Origin: Paraspadella gotoi
Lineage: Eukaryota; Chaetognatha
DNA length: 64,000 bases
Assembly: GCA_051294375.1 (NCBI GenBank)
Contig: CM119263.1
Location: 31,665,476-31,729,475, forward strand
Reading direction: 5' to 3'
Under the pieces are notes generated by a model that worked only from the letters and a program-made list of their open reading frames with translations, had not been told where the DNA came from and made no database searches. Positions 46,979-62,940 of the stretch are shown one piece after another. The number at the start of each line of letters is the position of its first letter. Position 1 is the stretch's first letter. The position numbers were made by a program, and so were the translations under genes.

Positions 46979-47464
46979 TTTTTCTTTTCGTTTTCAGTTT
47001 GGATTTTTGATATTCAAATAAACTCTTATTGATTATTTTTATTTAATTTGATTGAGATATATTAAAATGAAATGTTATATTCTAAAAATTGCGTTATGAC
47101 GATATCGAACCGAAAAGCCAAGTCTATAATACGATAGAATTTATATGATTTAATTGTTAAATAAAGTTTAAAAAGAATATCTTGGCGAAGAACCAAGTTG
47201 TGTAATTTTTTCAAATTCAAGTCGAGAGTGAAAGGTTTTTTAAACGAAAATTTTAATTTAAAAATTAAAAACGTTTTTCAATTTTGTCTCTTTCTGTTGT
47301 TTATTCTAATCTTTTGGATCTTTCGTTGCCTTTTGTTTGCAGAAAGGAGTTTGACCAACGTAGCGACACTGGCGGCGAATATAGGAAGCTGATCGAAAGT
47401 AGGAAGAGAAAGAAAAGTCTTAAATATTATCTTTTCCAAGATATATGTTCAATGTTCATAAAAC

Positions 47465-47655
47465 GCTAAGTGGGTTAAAGATTACCATCTGTATCTTCTT
47501 TACCCCCTGAAGCAGCCATGTACTCCGTCTCTGCTGGACCAGGCTTGGTGGTTTTCCAGGCCCTCAGGCGGTTGACGGCCGTCCTCTTGCTTTCGGTATT
47601 ACTCAATGAGACACCGGGTCATGCTTAGTCTGGGTTCAATGCCCGACTACAAATA
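47465..47655 (-). mobile_element. SINE family 1, copy in second tandem unit
   Basis: Duplicate of the copy at 43446-43640 with short indels. Confidence 0.7.
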
Positions 47656-48271
47656 AGTTTTTTAAAAGTTTTAACTTTTGCAAATGGCTTGCTAAGTTTT
47701 TCAAGTAAACATTTATTTTACCTTGAAAACAAATATCATTCCACGTTCTATGTAGATTAGTATCAAAACCTTTTATGTGACAAGAGAGCGAGTCAAAGAG
47801 TGTGTGAGATAATTTAATAGAGAGGGAGTGAAATTACAAAATTCGACTTTCAAACTGAATGACTTCTTTTTGTCATCAAATCTAATTCATTTTACGATTC
47901 ATAATTCTGAATGAGGATCATGAATTAAATCGAGTTTCGACCTGAATGAGGATGAATCACAATGAACTTAGAAGAAATTCTAATTCATTTTTATGTGAAG
48001 CGAGTCTCACAACAAAATAATAAAGTTTTGGCTTTATATTAACATTTTAATTAAGTTAAAATTCATTCATCTGAAATGTAGAAGACGATGACGACAACGA
48101 CGATGATTACGACGAGAACGACAAAAACGATGACGATGACGACAAAAACGACGAAGATAACGACAAAAACGACGATGACGACAACGACAAAAACGACGAC
48201 GATGACGACGACGACGACGACTTCAAAATAAGATTAAAATTTATCGAAACTGGTTGAACATAAAAACTATG

Positions 48272-48400
<129 letters not shown>

Positions 48401-48522
48401 CCATAATCACTTATCGTTTCTGGGTTGGAGATGCTGGGAAGATTGTTAGGTTGGCGGGGCAGATGCAAGGCAGGTGCAATAGGAAGATGCGGAAAATTGG
48501 GGAAATGTAATGAAAAGGAGAG

Positions 48523-48609
<87 letters not shown>

Positions 48610-48659
48610 TGAGAGAGATTATAGCTACAAGCCATGACGTCTGTCAATTAAACGAATTA

Positions 48660-49310
48660 AAATCCTGAAGAGAGACATGAGATAAGAGAGGAATAGAAAA
48701 CGAAAGGAGGAATGGAAAAAGAAAGACAGGAATAGAAAAAGAAGACAGGAATAGAAAAAAGAAAGAGAGGAATAGAAAACGAAAGAGAGGAATGGAAAAA
48801 AGAGAAAGAGGAATAGAAAAAGAAAGAGAGTAATGAAAAAGAAAGAGAGGAATAGAAAACGAAAGAGAGGAATGGAAAAANNNNNNNNNNNNNNNNNNNN
48901 NNNNNGAAAGACAGGAATAGAAAAAGAAAGACAGGAATAGAAAAATAAAGAGAGGAATGGAAAAAAAAGAGAGGAATAGAAAAAGAAAGAGAGGAATAGA
49001 AAACGAAAGAGAGGAATAGAAAAAGAGAAAGAGGAATAGAAAAAGAAAGAGTGGAATAGAAAAAGAAAGAGAGGAATAGAAAACGAAAGAGAGGAATGGA
49101 AAAAGAAAGATAGGAATAGAAAAAGAAAGAGAGGAATAGAAAACGAAAGAGAGGAATGGAAAAAGAAAGAGAGGAATAGAAAAAGAAAGACAGGAATAGA
49201 AAACGAAAGAGAGGAATAGAAAACGAAAGAGAAGAATAGAAAAAGAAAGAGAGGAATAAAGAAAGAGAGAAATAGAAAAAGAAAGAGAGGAATAGAAAAT
49301 GAAAGATAAA
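48660..49310. repeat. 20-bp minisatellite GAAAGAGAGGAATAGAAAAA, with gap
   Basis: About 30 units, alternating AATAGAAAAA, AATAGAAAAC and AATGGAAAAA variants, interrupted by 25 N at 48881-48905. Confidence 0.93.
48881..48905. other. Assembly gap (25 N)
   Basis: Fixed-length gap inside the minisatellite. Confidence 0.99.
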
Positions 49311-49539
49311 GCTAAAGTGATTTACAAAGATGATTTTGTTATACAGAACAGGTTTTTTGGAGCATTTTCCAATTTTATGTACCTAAAAAATAATTATAAA
49401 AAAGTACAATAAGTGGGTTGAAAACCAGAGGCAACGCGTCGATGCGTAAACCAAAGAGATAAAGAGAGAGCAGCTTTGAAGATTGGCAGAATCCCACTGA
49501 GAGATCGTTCTTCTTAGTTTTGCCTGATTTCCACCGAGG

Positions 49540-49540
<1 letters not shown>

Positions 49541-49590
<50 letters not shown>

Positions 49591-49690
49591 ACTCTCAATG
49601 AAGCTTCCTCGTTCGTTTTTGATATTTCCCAAGATGGTGACTCGACAAAGAATGATTGGAGGGGATAGCATCTCTGTCTCTGTCTTTCAT

Positions 49691-49783
<93 letters not shown>

Positions 49784-49810
49784 ATCTATCTTTCTTTCTT
49801 TCCATCTTTC
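49541..49810. repeat. (CT)n and (TTTC)n microsatellites
   Basis: CT runs at 49541-49591, then about 28 TTTC units at 49700-49805. Confidence 0.95.
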
Positions 49811-49902
49811 TTTCCTCCTTTCCGTAAAAAGACCACTAGGTCTTGACTGCAGAAAGAGCGTTTGAATTATGAGTTCGGTTCTTTTTGCCAAAGAAGTCGT
49901 TT

Positions 49903-50052
49903 TGAGTCGTCGTCGTCGTCGTCGTCGTCGTGTTGATCGTCGTCGTCCACCACAAAGGTGAGTTATGGGTGAGGAGATCAAAAGGTCCTTTGTCGCCAGT
50001 TGCGTTGGTCGTCGTCGCAATCGTCGTTGTCGTCGTCGTCGTAGTCGTGACC
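49903..50052. repeat. (GTC)n trinucleotide tracts
   Basis: GTC/GTT units at 49903-49948 and 50005-50048. A strong donor-like CAAAG|GTGAGT lies at 49958 on the plus strand and CTTGACTGCAG at 49842-49852 could be an acceptor, but the segment between has stops in all three frames, so I do not call an exon. Confidence 0.85.
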
Positions 50053-50430
50053 GTCCTTGTAAAAGCTTAGATGAGTCATATTAATATCAATACATTTAAT
50101 TAAACTAGTGCTTGACAACCTCCGATCACTGCTTACCAAAAAAACAATCACTGCTTCCAAACCACAAATCACTACTCACAATTCACCAAGCACCCGCTTA
50201 CAAATCACCAATTACCGCTTATCAACGATCAAGCTTTCCTGCTTTCCGTGATCCGTGATTTTAAATCTCCGGAACTCGAGAGCAAAAAATGTTGGAAATT
50301 TGCATCCAAATTTTCCACTTTGACCACCTTTAACTACTACCCTGGTGGCTCAACGATGGCGATAGCAATCAAATAGTTTCCATCTCTTCCAAGCAATGCT
50401 TGCCCCGTTGGGCCGTTGCTAAGTTTCTCC

Positions 50431-50443
50431 GTCGCTTAGCAAC
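50431..50443 (+). promoter_or_regulatory. X-box-like motif
   Basis: GTCGCTTAGCAAC fits an RFX site with a one-base spacer. A half-site GTTGCTAAG is 20 bases to the left. It is 3.4 kb upstream of the second copy of DUF4795 exon 1, too far for a typical proximal X-box. Confidence 0.3.
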
Positions 50444-50607
50444 GAGAGGGACTCAAACTGGAAAAAATCTGGAAAAATTCGATAAAAGGAAAACGAGATT
50501 TTCTTTCCTTTTGTTTTTCCTTTCATAAATGTTACATGAATGTATGTAGATATAAGTATCTAAAATAAAAATATAAAGTCATCGAATAAATAAAAAAGAA
50601 AAATTCT

Positions 50608-50802
50608 CTACACAAATAATCTTAAGTTTAAGATGGAACCTTTTCCCTTTTTCACATTCCATACATTTTCAATGTTACCAATTATTTTCAATAGTTTAGA
50701 AGTATCTTTAGAATAAATTTCTCTAAATTCAATTATATTGTCATCTTCTAAAAAGTTTGTTTTTCCATTTAACGCAATAATTGAGTCGGTGTTCTTCGTC
50801 AT
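50608..50802 (-). CDS. Unrecognised short open frame, possible exon
   Basis: A 64-codon frame with protein-like composition (EDDNIIEFREIYSKDTSKLL, IGNIENVW) in an AT-rich region. A possible donor AAAAG|GTTCCA lies near 50636. No acceptor or partner exon was found and no family is recognised. It may be a fragment of a mobile-element gene. Confidence 0.2.
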   Translation of the reverse strand: MTKNTDSIIALNGKTNFLEDDNIIEFREIYSKDTSKLLKIIGNIENVWNVKKGKGSILNLRLFV

Positions 50803-50924
50803 CCACAGTGTTACTTAGTTCACAGATTTATTTTAAAGATAGCTTGAAATTTTTTCCACACTCTAAAACAGCGTATCCCGAAATCAGAAGAGATCTGGTG
50901 TTTTATTTTGTGCGTTTTAATAGT

Positions 50925-51085
50925 AGAGAGAGAGAGAGAAGGAGAGAGAGAGGGAGAGAAAGAAAGAGAGAGAGAGAATAGATTTATTATGCTCAAAATG
51001 TGAAAATTTAACACAGTAACAATGCAATTGTTAATGAGCTGTACATATATATGTATGTACACATTATTTGAAGAAATGTAAATAA
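50925..51085 (+). repeat. (GA)n plus dispersed repeat R1, copy 4
   Basis: (GA)n to 50978, then TTTATTATGCTCAAAATGTG, AAAATTTAACACAGTAACAA and GAGCTGTACATATATATG, matching 9750-9895. Confidence 0.6.
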
Positions 51086-51158
51086 ATTAGCAAAAAAATT
51101 ACGAAGTGGACTACCTATATACATATTGTACAATTTCAGTGTTAACACATAGATCCCG

Positions 51159-51183
51159 NNNNNNNNNNNNNNNNNNNNNNNNN
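51159..51183. other. Assembly gap (25 N)
   Basis: Fixed-length gap directly before the poly-T block. Confidence 0.99.
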
Positions 51184-53994
<2,811 letters not shown>

Positions 53995-54091
53995 TTTTTT
54001 CTTGATGTAATAATCCTTTCTTTTTCGTTGTTTGTTTGTTAGTAAGAGAAAGCAAAGTTTTATGTTTTACAACGAATTTATTTTAAATAGA

Positions 54092-54140
54092 TACGGACAT
54101 GTTTCGGCTTGTTATTTCAGCCTTCATCAGCGTTTGACAA
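54092..54140 (-). ncRNA. Hammerhead ribozyme-like motif
   Basis: On the minus strand: CTGATGA, then a stem II GGCTG...CAAGCC (one base missing compared with the other copies), then GAAA and CATGTC, where AC-AT-GT is the minimal stem III and C the expected cleavage base. Confidence 0.5.
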
Positions 54141-54390
54141 TTTGAAATAAAATTTGTGCATAAGAGAGTGTGAGAGAAAGAGAGAGAGAGGGTAAAAGTT
54201 TTCTAACATTGCCTAGGTTCTCTCTCTATCTAACAAGTTTCACTCTTTTTCACAACTCACCCCACCTCACCTTCAACCGTCCTCAAATCTGACCACTATC
54301 CTGTCTCATCACTTTGTTGGAACACTTTTACTCTCTCTCTTTCCTCTCTCTTCTCACTCACTCTTCTTATGTTAAAATTGTTATTTCAAA

Positions 54391-54440
54391 TTGTCAAACG
54401 CTGATGAAGGCTTGAAATAACAAGCCGAAACATGTCCGTA
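54391..54440 (+). ncRNA. Hammerhead ribozyme-like motif
   Basis: CTGATGA at 54401-54407, stem II GGCTTG/CAAGCC around AAATAA, GAAA at 54427-54430, then CATGTC and CGTATC. The core and perfect stem II fit the short type I hammerheads described for Penelope-like elements. Stem I (AAACG with CGTAT) is weak, and there is an extra A before stem II. Self-cleavage is inferred. Confidence 0.6.
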
Positions 54441-56514
54441 TCTATTTCAAATTAAATTCGTTGTAAAAACATTATAAAAAGTTTGCTTTTCTCTACTAAG
54501 TTTATTCTTTTATTGTTTTTTTTTTTCACTTAAAAATTTTAATTCTAAAATACAGAAAGAGCCCAATGGAGAAAAGAAATAGAGAAAAAGATAGACAGAA
54601 AAGAGAGACAGAAGAGAAAGAATGATAAGCCTGATGATGGTATGCTTGATTAAACGGCTCATGCTGAGATAGAAAGAGCGAAGAGCGAGACAGAGAGAAG
54701 CGAGAGCGAGGACAGAGACAGAGCTATTGCTAATGGAAGCGATCGTCAATGACAATTGCAAACAAGAACAAATGACGAATAAAATTGAATCAAGGGCAAT
54801 GATTTTGTTGTTGTGTCAAAACATCAAACTCAATCGGTCACGCCAATGGGTCACGCCCAACGGGTCACGCCAACATGTCGCGCCAATGTGTCACCCACAG
54901 TCGCGCCAATGGGTTCACGCCCATGGGTCACGTCAAACGAAAGACTCAGCCAACTGTGATGATCATCTGTTTTCGTGGAAGAAGAATGAAGCAGAAAAGA
55001 AAGAAATATGGGCAGAGAGAAGAAAAGAGAAGAGAATAGAAAGATAAGAAAAAGATAGGAAAAGTGAAAGAAAAAATAGATATGGGAGAGAGAAGAAAAA
55101 ATAAAAGAGAAGTAGAAAAATAATATAAAGATAGAAAAGAGCAGAGAAGAAAGGATGAAGAGAACAGATAGGAAAAGATAATAAGGAAAGAAGTGAAGAT
55201 AAGAAATGAAAACCCAGCGCCGCCGCCGCTGTAGGCGCTGCAGGGGCCGCAGGCAGGGCGCTGCAGAGAGGCGCTTGAACTTTGAACGTGTTGAGGATTT
55301 TCGACTGACGCCAAGATTGATGACAGATGCCAAGATCGATGCCAGATGCCAAAAATCGTTGCCAGGTGCTGAAGATTAGATGACAACTTGGATTTGAAAG
55401 ATCGCTGGAGTAATAAAGTGATAAGTGATAAAGTGAATAAAGTGATGAAGTGAAATTGTAATAAAGTGATAAATGATGGCAAAAATGGTAATGTGGAATG
55501 GATTGTAATTGAAAGTGAATTATATACCTAATACCTATGGGAGTGTTCCTTTAATACAATTGAAACTTCTTTGAAATATTATACCATTTCATTGATAGGG
55601 AAGCCAGGTATTTCTGGGAGTGAATAAAACGAGTCTGCGAGAGAGCCTTGATTGAAACCTTGCAGGGTCCTGCTAGGCTGTCTTGTAAGAGTGATGGGAG
55701 TCCTTAAAACATCAAGCCTGTCCAAAGTCAGGGCAAAAGTCAGGGGCAAAAATGCAGGGTTCGCTAAAGATCCTTAAACCATCTTAGCCTGTCCTTCGTC
55801 CAAATGAGTTAATTTTATTTTTTATGTAGAATCGAGAGAATACCACTCTTTTTGGTTCGCGATAAGCTAATCAGATTTTTATGTAAAAAGCAGTTCAGTT
55901 ATTTTAGGTAAACTCCATACGATAATCACATTTATCATCTAGTACGATGAAGAAAAATTCATCACGACGATTATTAATATGTCCTTTAGAGTGTGACTCA
56001 TTAATGATTATTATTTGTCATTTAATTTATTTTTTAAAACATTTTTAGAAATATTAATTTTCGTTTCTGTTTCTGTCGTCGCAAAAAAAAATTGAAAAAT
56101 AAAAAACACTTACAATCACAATAGATGAAGTTTATTTTTTTAATTTTATATAGTTTGATATGTTTGATTAATGATTATGAGAAGATATTAGCAACAATAT
56201 ACAACATAAATTATAAAATCTAGTACTAAGAACTTATAACATCACTGGTTTAACGTACCAAATATTATATAAAAAAATTAACATCAAAATAAAAATTTAT
56301 TAAAAAAATCCAAATTTAAAAGATTTTATATCTCTCGTTTTCGGTTGTTCATTCGTAGTTAATTCCTTTTAATATTTCGTAGTTAATTCATTTAATATTC
56401 CGATAGAAATGAAAGATAAAACAAAGAAAAGAGAGAAAAAACGTGAGAGATAAAAATAAAATAAAATACGAAGCAGAGAAACGTGAGCCGGCGTCGTTGG
56501 TTCCATAGCGTCGC

Positions 56515-56519
<5 letters not shown>

Positions 56520-56570
<51 letters not shown>

Positions 56571-57230
56571 AGAGAAGGAGAGAGTCAGCCATGAGATTGA
56601 GGACAACCTGAAAGAATCGTAGATTCTGTTATGTGTGAAGGAGGAAGAAGAAGAGAAAAGAAAAGAGGAGGAAGAATCTAACGTTAATAAGGTAGAGGGG
56701 GAAGAGGAAGAGAAGAAAAATGGGTGAGGAGGAAGAGTACAGGGTTATGCAGGCAGAGGAGGAAGAGCGAATTTAGGAAGAGGAGAAGAATTCAGGACAC
56801 GCGTTGAGGAGGATGAGGAGGAGGAGGAGGAAGAGGAAAATGGAGGAAAACATGTTGAGAAGGTGCGTTGCACGAGATGGGAGGAAAAAAGAAAGAAAGG
56901 AAAAGGGATGAAAAAGGAGGAGATACAAAGAAAAAGGAAAAAAGGAAAAGATAGAAAAAGGAGGTGATGCAAGGAAAAATAAAAGAAAGTAAAAGGGAGA
57001 AAAAGGAGGTGATACAAAGGAAAAAGGAAAGACGGAAAAGGGAGGAAAAAGTAGGTTATACAAAGGAAAAAGGAAGAAATGAAGTGAAAGAAAAAGAAAG
57101 TGATACAAAGGAAAAAAGAAAGGAAGGAAGAAGGAAAAGGGAGGGATACAAAGGAAAAGAAAGAAAGGAAAAGTAAGGAAAAAGGAGGTGATACAAAGGA
57201 AAAGGGAGGAAAGAAAATAAAAGGTTACAG
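56520..57230. repeat. Purine minisatellite in palindrome left arm
   Basis: (GA)n at 56520-56585, GGAAGAAGAG-rich sequence, then about ten ~33-base units with GATACAAAGGAAAAAGGA and GGAGGAAAAAG. The mirror lies at 59390-60060. A short frame at 56585-56640 (HEIEDNLKE, then VDSV in the mirror copy) could be an exon but is isolated. Confidence 0.85.
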
Positions 57231-57357
57231 TGAACTAAAAAAACTCTACAATAGAAAGATAAAAAGTTATTTTCTATTGATAAGAGAAGGAAGAGAAATT
57301 TAAATGAATGAGAGGAAGAGGAAGATTAAAACACAGGAAAGATCGTAAAAGATTTTG

Positions 57358-57405
<48 letters not shown>

Positions 57406-57437
57406 GAGAGAGAGTGAGAGAGAGAGAGAGAGGAGAA

Positions 57438-57476
<39 letters not shown>

Positions 57477-57605
57477 CAGAGAGAGAGAGACAGAGAGAGA
57501 GAGAAAGCGAGTGTGGGGGGTGAGAGTGAGAGAGAGAATTAGGGAAACTGGAAAGAGAGAAAAAAAGCGAGAGAGAGAAAAGGAGACAGAGAGAAAGAGA
57601 GAAAG

Positions 57606-57646
<41 letters not shown>

Positions 57647-57690
57647 AGAAGAGAGAGAGAGAGAGAGAAGAGAGAGAGCGAGAGAGATAG
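57358..57690. repeat. (GA)n tracts in left arm
   Basis: Several purine runs with CAGAG and GTGTG interruptions; mirror at 58905-59225. Confidence 0.95.
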
Positions 57691-57957
57691 AGCTACTTTC
57701 TTCAGGATATTTCACCTGTCTATAAGAACCAGTTTAAGTTGAGTTGATTTGGGATTTTGATTTTTGGCTCAGTTTCAGTTCGTGTGAGATTCACAGTGAA
57801 TTTAAAGGGATAAAGGCACACCACAATCCGCATGAAAACAGGGAAAACTAAGTAAAGAAAAAAATGTGTAAATTACATTTGAATATCTAATTACAGAATC
57901 TTCTTATTTATAGAGATAAACGAGACAGAAGAGCGAGGAAAAAGAAAGAGAGAGAGA

Positions 57958-58036
<79 letters not shown>

Positions 58037-58228
58037 TTGGAAACTGTTGAACTCTTATTTCAGAGAGATGCCGAAGAATAAAATAATTTTTAAAAAAATA
58101 GAAATTTAAAGTTTTAGGTTTAACATATAGTGGGGCATTGCAATAAGTGTACCCCGCCTTTAAGCAATAAGCAAGACACTTCACTTTTTCGCTTTTCTTG
58201 ATTTCTTAATGAGACGAGTGGTTTTGGA

Positions 58229-58229
<1 letters not shown>

Positions 58230-58293
<64 letters not shown>

Positions 58294-58311
58294 TCTCTCT
58301 CCTCTCTCTCT

Positions 58312-58347
<36 letters not shown>
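58230..58347. repeat. (CT)n/(GA)n dyad at the palindrome centre
   Basis: A CT run to 58314, a single A at 58315, then a GA run, flanked by AGAATTAATCCAAAACCACT and its inverse. It is the symmetry axis of the palindrome. Confidence 0.97.
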
Positions 58348-58350
<3 letters not shown>

Positions 58351-58542
58351 AATCCAAAACCACTCGTCTCATTAAGAATCAAGAAAAAGCGAAAAAGTGA
58401 AGTGTCTTGCTTATTGCTTAAAGGCGGGGTACACTTATTGCAATGCCCCACTATATGTTAACCTAAAACTTTAAATTTCTATTTTTTTAAAATTATTTTA
58501 TTCTTCGGCATCTCTCTGAAATAAGAGTTCAACAGTTTCCAA

Positions 58543-58645
<103 letters not shown>

Positions 58646-58917
58646 CCTCTCTTGCTCTTCTGCTCGTTTTATCTCTATAAATAAGAAGATTCTGTAATTA
58701 GATATTCAAATGTAATTTACACATTTTTTTCTTTACTTAGTTTTCCTCTGTTTTCATGCGGATTGTGGTGTGCCTTTATCCCTTTAAATTCACTGTGAAT
58801 CTCACACGAACTGAAACTGACCAAAAATCAAAATCCCAAATCAACTCAACTTAAACTGGTTCTTTAGACAGGTGAAATATCCTGAAGAAAGTAGCTTATC
58901 TCTCTCGCTCTCTCTCT

Positions 58918-58981
<64 letters not shown>

Positions 58982-59112
58982 CTTTCTCTCTTTCTCTTCC
59001 TGTCTCCTTTTCTCTCTCTCGCTTTTTTTCTCTCTTTCCAGTTTCCCTAATTCTCTCTCTCACTCTCAACCCCCACACTCGCTTTCTCTCTCTCTCTGTC
59101 TCTCTCTCTCTG

Positions 59113-59148
<36 letters not shown>

Positions 59149-59169
59149 CTCTCCTCTCTCTTCTCTCTC

Positions 59170-59225
<56 letters not shown>

Positions 59226-60033
59226 ACAAAATCTTTTACGATCTTTCCTGTGTTTTAATCTTTCTCTTCCTCTCATTTCATTTAAATTTCTCTTCCTTCT
59301 CTTATCAATAGAAAATAACTTTTATTCTTTCTATTGTAGAGTTTTTTAGTTCACTGTAACCTTTTATTTTCTTTTCCTCCCTTTTCCTTTGTATCACCTC
59401 CTTTTTCCTTACTTTTCCTTTCTTTTCTTTTTCCTTTGTATCCCCTCCTTTTTCCTTCCTTTTCCTTCCTTTCTTTTTTCCTTTGTATCACTTTCTTTTT
59501 CTTTCACTTCATTTCTTTCCTTTTTCCTTTGTATAACCTACTTTTTCCTCCCTTTTCCGTTCTTTCCTTTTTCCTTTGTATCACCTCCTTTTTCCTCCCT
59601 TTTACTTTCTTTTATTTTTCCTTTGCATCACCTCCTTTTTCTATCTTTTCCTTTTTTCCTTTTTCCTTTGTATCTCCTCCTTTTTCATCCCTTTTCCTTT
59701 CTTTCTTTTTTTCCTCCCATCTCGTGCAACGCACCTTCTCAACATGTTTTCCTCCATTTTCCTCTTCCTCCTCCTCCTCCTCATCCTCCTCAAACGCGTG
59801 TCCTGAATTCTTCTCCTCTTCCTAAATTCGCTCTTCCTCCTCTGCCTGCATAACCCTGTACTCTTCCTCCTCACCCATTTTTCTCTTCTTCCTCTTCCCC
59901 CTCTACCTTATTAACGTTAGATTCTTCCTCCTCTTTTCTTTTCTTCTTCTTCTTCCTCCTTCACCATAACAGAATCTACGAGTTCTTTCAGGTTGTCCTC
60001 AATCTCATGGCTGACTCTCTCTCCCTCTCCTCT

Positions 60034-60072
<39 letters not shown>

Positions 60073-62173
60073 CGACGCTATGGAACCAACGACGCCGGCT
60101 CACGTTTCTCTGCCTTCGTATTTTATTTTATTTTTATCTCTCACGTTTTTTCTCTCTTTTCTTTGTTTTATCTTTCATTTCTATCGGAATATTAAAATGA
60201 ATTAACTACGAAATATTAAAAGGAATTAACTACGAATGAACAACCGAAAACGAGAGATATAAAATCTTTTAAATTTGGATTTTTTTTAATTAGATTTTTA
60301 ATTTTGATGTTAATTTTTTTATATAATATTTGGTACGTTAAACCAGTGATGTTATAAGTTCTTAGTACTAGATTTTATAATTTATGTTGTATATTGTTGC
60401 TAATATCTTCTCATAATCATTAATCAAACATATCAAAACTATATAAAATTAAAAAAATAAACTTCATCTATTGTGGATTGTAGTGTTTTTTATTTTTCAA
60501 TTTTTTTTGCGACGACAGAAACAGAAACGAAAATTTAATATTTCTAAAAATGTTTTAAAAATAAATTAAAATGACAAATCATAATCATTAATGAGTCACA
60601 CTCTAAAGGACATATTAATAATCGTCGTGATGAATTTTTCTTCATCGTACTAGATGATTTAAATGTGATTATCGTATGGAGTTTACCTAAAATAACTGAA
60701 CTGCTTTTTACATAAAAATCTGATTAGCTTATCGCGAACCAAAAAGAGTGGTAATTTTCTCTCGATTCTACATAAAAATATAAAATTAACTCATTTGGAC
60801 GAAGGACAGGCTAAGATGGTTTAAGGACTCTTTAGCGAAACCCTGCAGTTTTGCCCCTGACTTTGCCCCTGACTTTGGACAGGCTTTGATGGTTTAAGGA
60901 CTCCATCACTCTTACAAGACAATGCCATAGCAGGACCCTGCAAGGTTTCAATCAAGGCTCTCTCGCAGACTCGTTTATTCACTCCCAGAATACCTGGCTT
61001 CCCTATCAATGAAATGGTATAATATTTCAAAGAATGTTTCAATTGTATTAAAGGAACACTCCCATAGGTATTAGGTATATAATTCACTTTTCAATTACAA
61101 TCCATTACCCATTACCATTTTTGCCATCATTTATCACTTTATTACAATTTCACTTCATCACTTATTCACTTTATCACTTATTCACTTTATTACTCCAGCG
61201 ATCTTTCAAATCCAAGTTGTCATCTAATCTTCAGCACCTGGCAACGATTTTGGCATCTGGCATCGATCTTGGCATCTGTCATCAATCTTGGCGTCAGTCG
61301 AAAATCCTCAACACGTTCAAAGTTCAAGCGCCTCTCTGCAGCGCCTGCCTGCGGCCCCTGCAGCGCCTACAGCGGCGGCGGCGCCTGGGTTTTCATTTCT
61401 TATCTTCACTTCTTTCCTTATTATCTTTTCCTATCTCGTTCTCTTCATCCTTTCTTCTCTTGCTCTTTTCCTATCTTTATATTATTTTTCTACTTCTCTT
61501 TTATTTTTTCTTCTCTCTCCCCATATCTATTTTTTTCTTTCACTTTTCCTATCTTTTTCTTATCTTTTCTACTTCTCTTCTCTTTTTTCTTCTCTCTGCC
61601 CATATTTCTTTTCTTTTCTGCTTCATTTCTTCTTCCACGAAAACAGATGATCATCACAGTTGGCGTGAGTCTTTCGTTTGACGTGACCCATGGGCGTGAC
61701 CCATTGGCGCGACCTGTTGGCGTGACACATTGGCGCGACATGTTGGCGTGACCCGTTGGCGTGACCCATTGGCGTGACCGATTGAAGTTTGATGTTTGAC
61801 ACAACACAATATCATTGCCCTTGATTCAATTTTATTCGGTTCATTTGTCTCTTGTTTGCAATTGTCATTGACGATCGCTTCCATTAGCAATAGCTCTGTC
61901 TCTGTCTCGCTCTTCGCTTCCTCTCTGTCTCGCTCTTCGCTCTTTCTATCTCAGCATGAGCCGTTTTAATCAAGCATACCATCATCAGGCTTATCATTCT
62001 TTCTCTTCTGTCTCTCTTTCTGTCTATCTTTTTCTCTATTTCTTTTCTCCATTGGGCTCTTTCTGTATTTTTAGAATTAAAATTTTTAAGTGAAAAAAAA
62101 ACAATAAAAGAATAAACTTAGTAGAGAAAAGCAAACTTTTTATAATGTTTTACAACGAATTTATTTGAAATAG

Positions 62174-62223
62174 ATACGGACATGTTTCGGCTTGTTATTT
62201 CAAGCCTTCATCAGCGTTTGACA
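62174..62223 (-). ncRNA. Hammerhead ribozyme-like motif
   Basis: Minus-strand CTGATGA, GGCTTG/CAAGCC stem II, GAAA, CATGTC; intact counterpart of the motif at 54391-54440. Confidence 0.55.
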
Positions 62224-62474
62224 ATTTGAAATACAATTTTAACATAAGAAGAGTGAGTGAGAGAGAGAGAGAAAGAGAGAGAGTAAAAGTGTTCCAACAA
62301 AGTGATGAGACAGGATAGTGGTCAGATTTGAGGACAGGTTGAAGGTGAGGTGGGGTGAGTTGTGAAAAGAAGTGAAACTTGTTAGATAGAGAGAGAACCT
62401 AGGCAATGTTAGAAAACTTTTACCCTCTCTCTCTCTTTCTCTCACACTCTTCTTATGCACAAATTTTATTTCAA

Positions 62475-62525
62475 ATTGTCAAACGCTGATGAAGGCTTGA
62501 AATAACAAGCCGAAACATGTCCGTA
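62475..62525 (+). ncRNA. Hammerhead ribozyme-like motif
   Basis: Plus-strand CTGATGA, GGCTTG/CAAGCC stem II, GAAA and CATGTC; intact counterpart of the motif at 54092-54140. Confidence 0.55.
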
Positions 62526-62779
62526 TCTATTTAAAATAAATTCGTTGTAAAACATAAAACTTTGCTTTTCTCTACTAACAAACAAACAACGAAAAAAGAA
62601 AGGATTATTACATCAAGAAAAAACTTTAAAAAAAATAAAAGAAGAGAAAGAAAATGAAAAAATAAAAAAATTGTGTAACTTTTTTGAATTAATCTTGATT
62701 TGGGTTTTAAAGTCGCTCAACGATTTTTTGTTCCATTTAAAGGAAAAAATAGAGAAAATTTGTGACGTCAAACTGATGT

Positions 62780-62940
62780 TAAAATGATGTTAAACTGATG
62801 TTAAAAATGATGTTAAAATGATGTTAAAAATGATTTCAAAATGATGTTAAAATGATGTTAAAATGATGTTTAAAATAATGTTAAAATGATGTTAAAATGA
62901 TGTTAAAATGTTGTTAAAAATGTTTTAAATGACTTCAAAA
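62780..62940. repeat. 11-bp tandem ATGATGTTAAA
   Basis: About thirteen imperfect units; no coding. Confidence 0.92.

Larger units (their letters stand above)
54042..54500. mobile_element. Foldback unit with opposed hammerhead motifs, left
   Basis: About 110-base inverted ends (AGCAAACTTTTTATAATG, TTACAACGAATTTATTT) enclose CT/GA-rich sequence. Each end carries one hammerhead-like motif, as in Penelope terminal repeats. The mirror copy is 62124-62581. Confidence 0.6.
62124..62581. mobile_element. Foldback unit with opposed hammerhead motifs, right
   Basis: Mirror of 54042-54500 at the outer end of the right palindrome arm. Both stem II helices are intact here. Confidence 0.6.

Noticed and set aside
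49842-49957. Plus-strand exon between CTTGACTGCAG and CAAAG|GTGAGT
   Set aside because: Both splice signals look good but all three frames contain stops within the interval.
54846-55482. Minus-strand frames (and mirror at 61121-61750) ending in a GC-rich Ala/Gly patch
   Set aside because: Frames differ between the two palindrome arms through indels, and composition follows the local repeats. No recognisable domain.
56745-57108. Phe/Leu/Ser-rich hydrophobic frames resembling membrane proteins
   Set aside because: They translate the purine minisatellite on the opposite strand; the mirror arm gives the same frames with different lengths.
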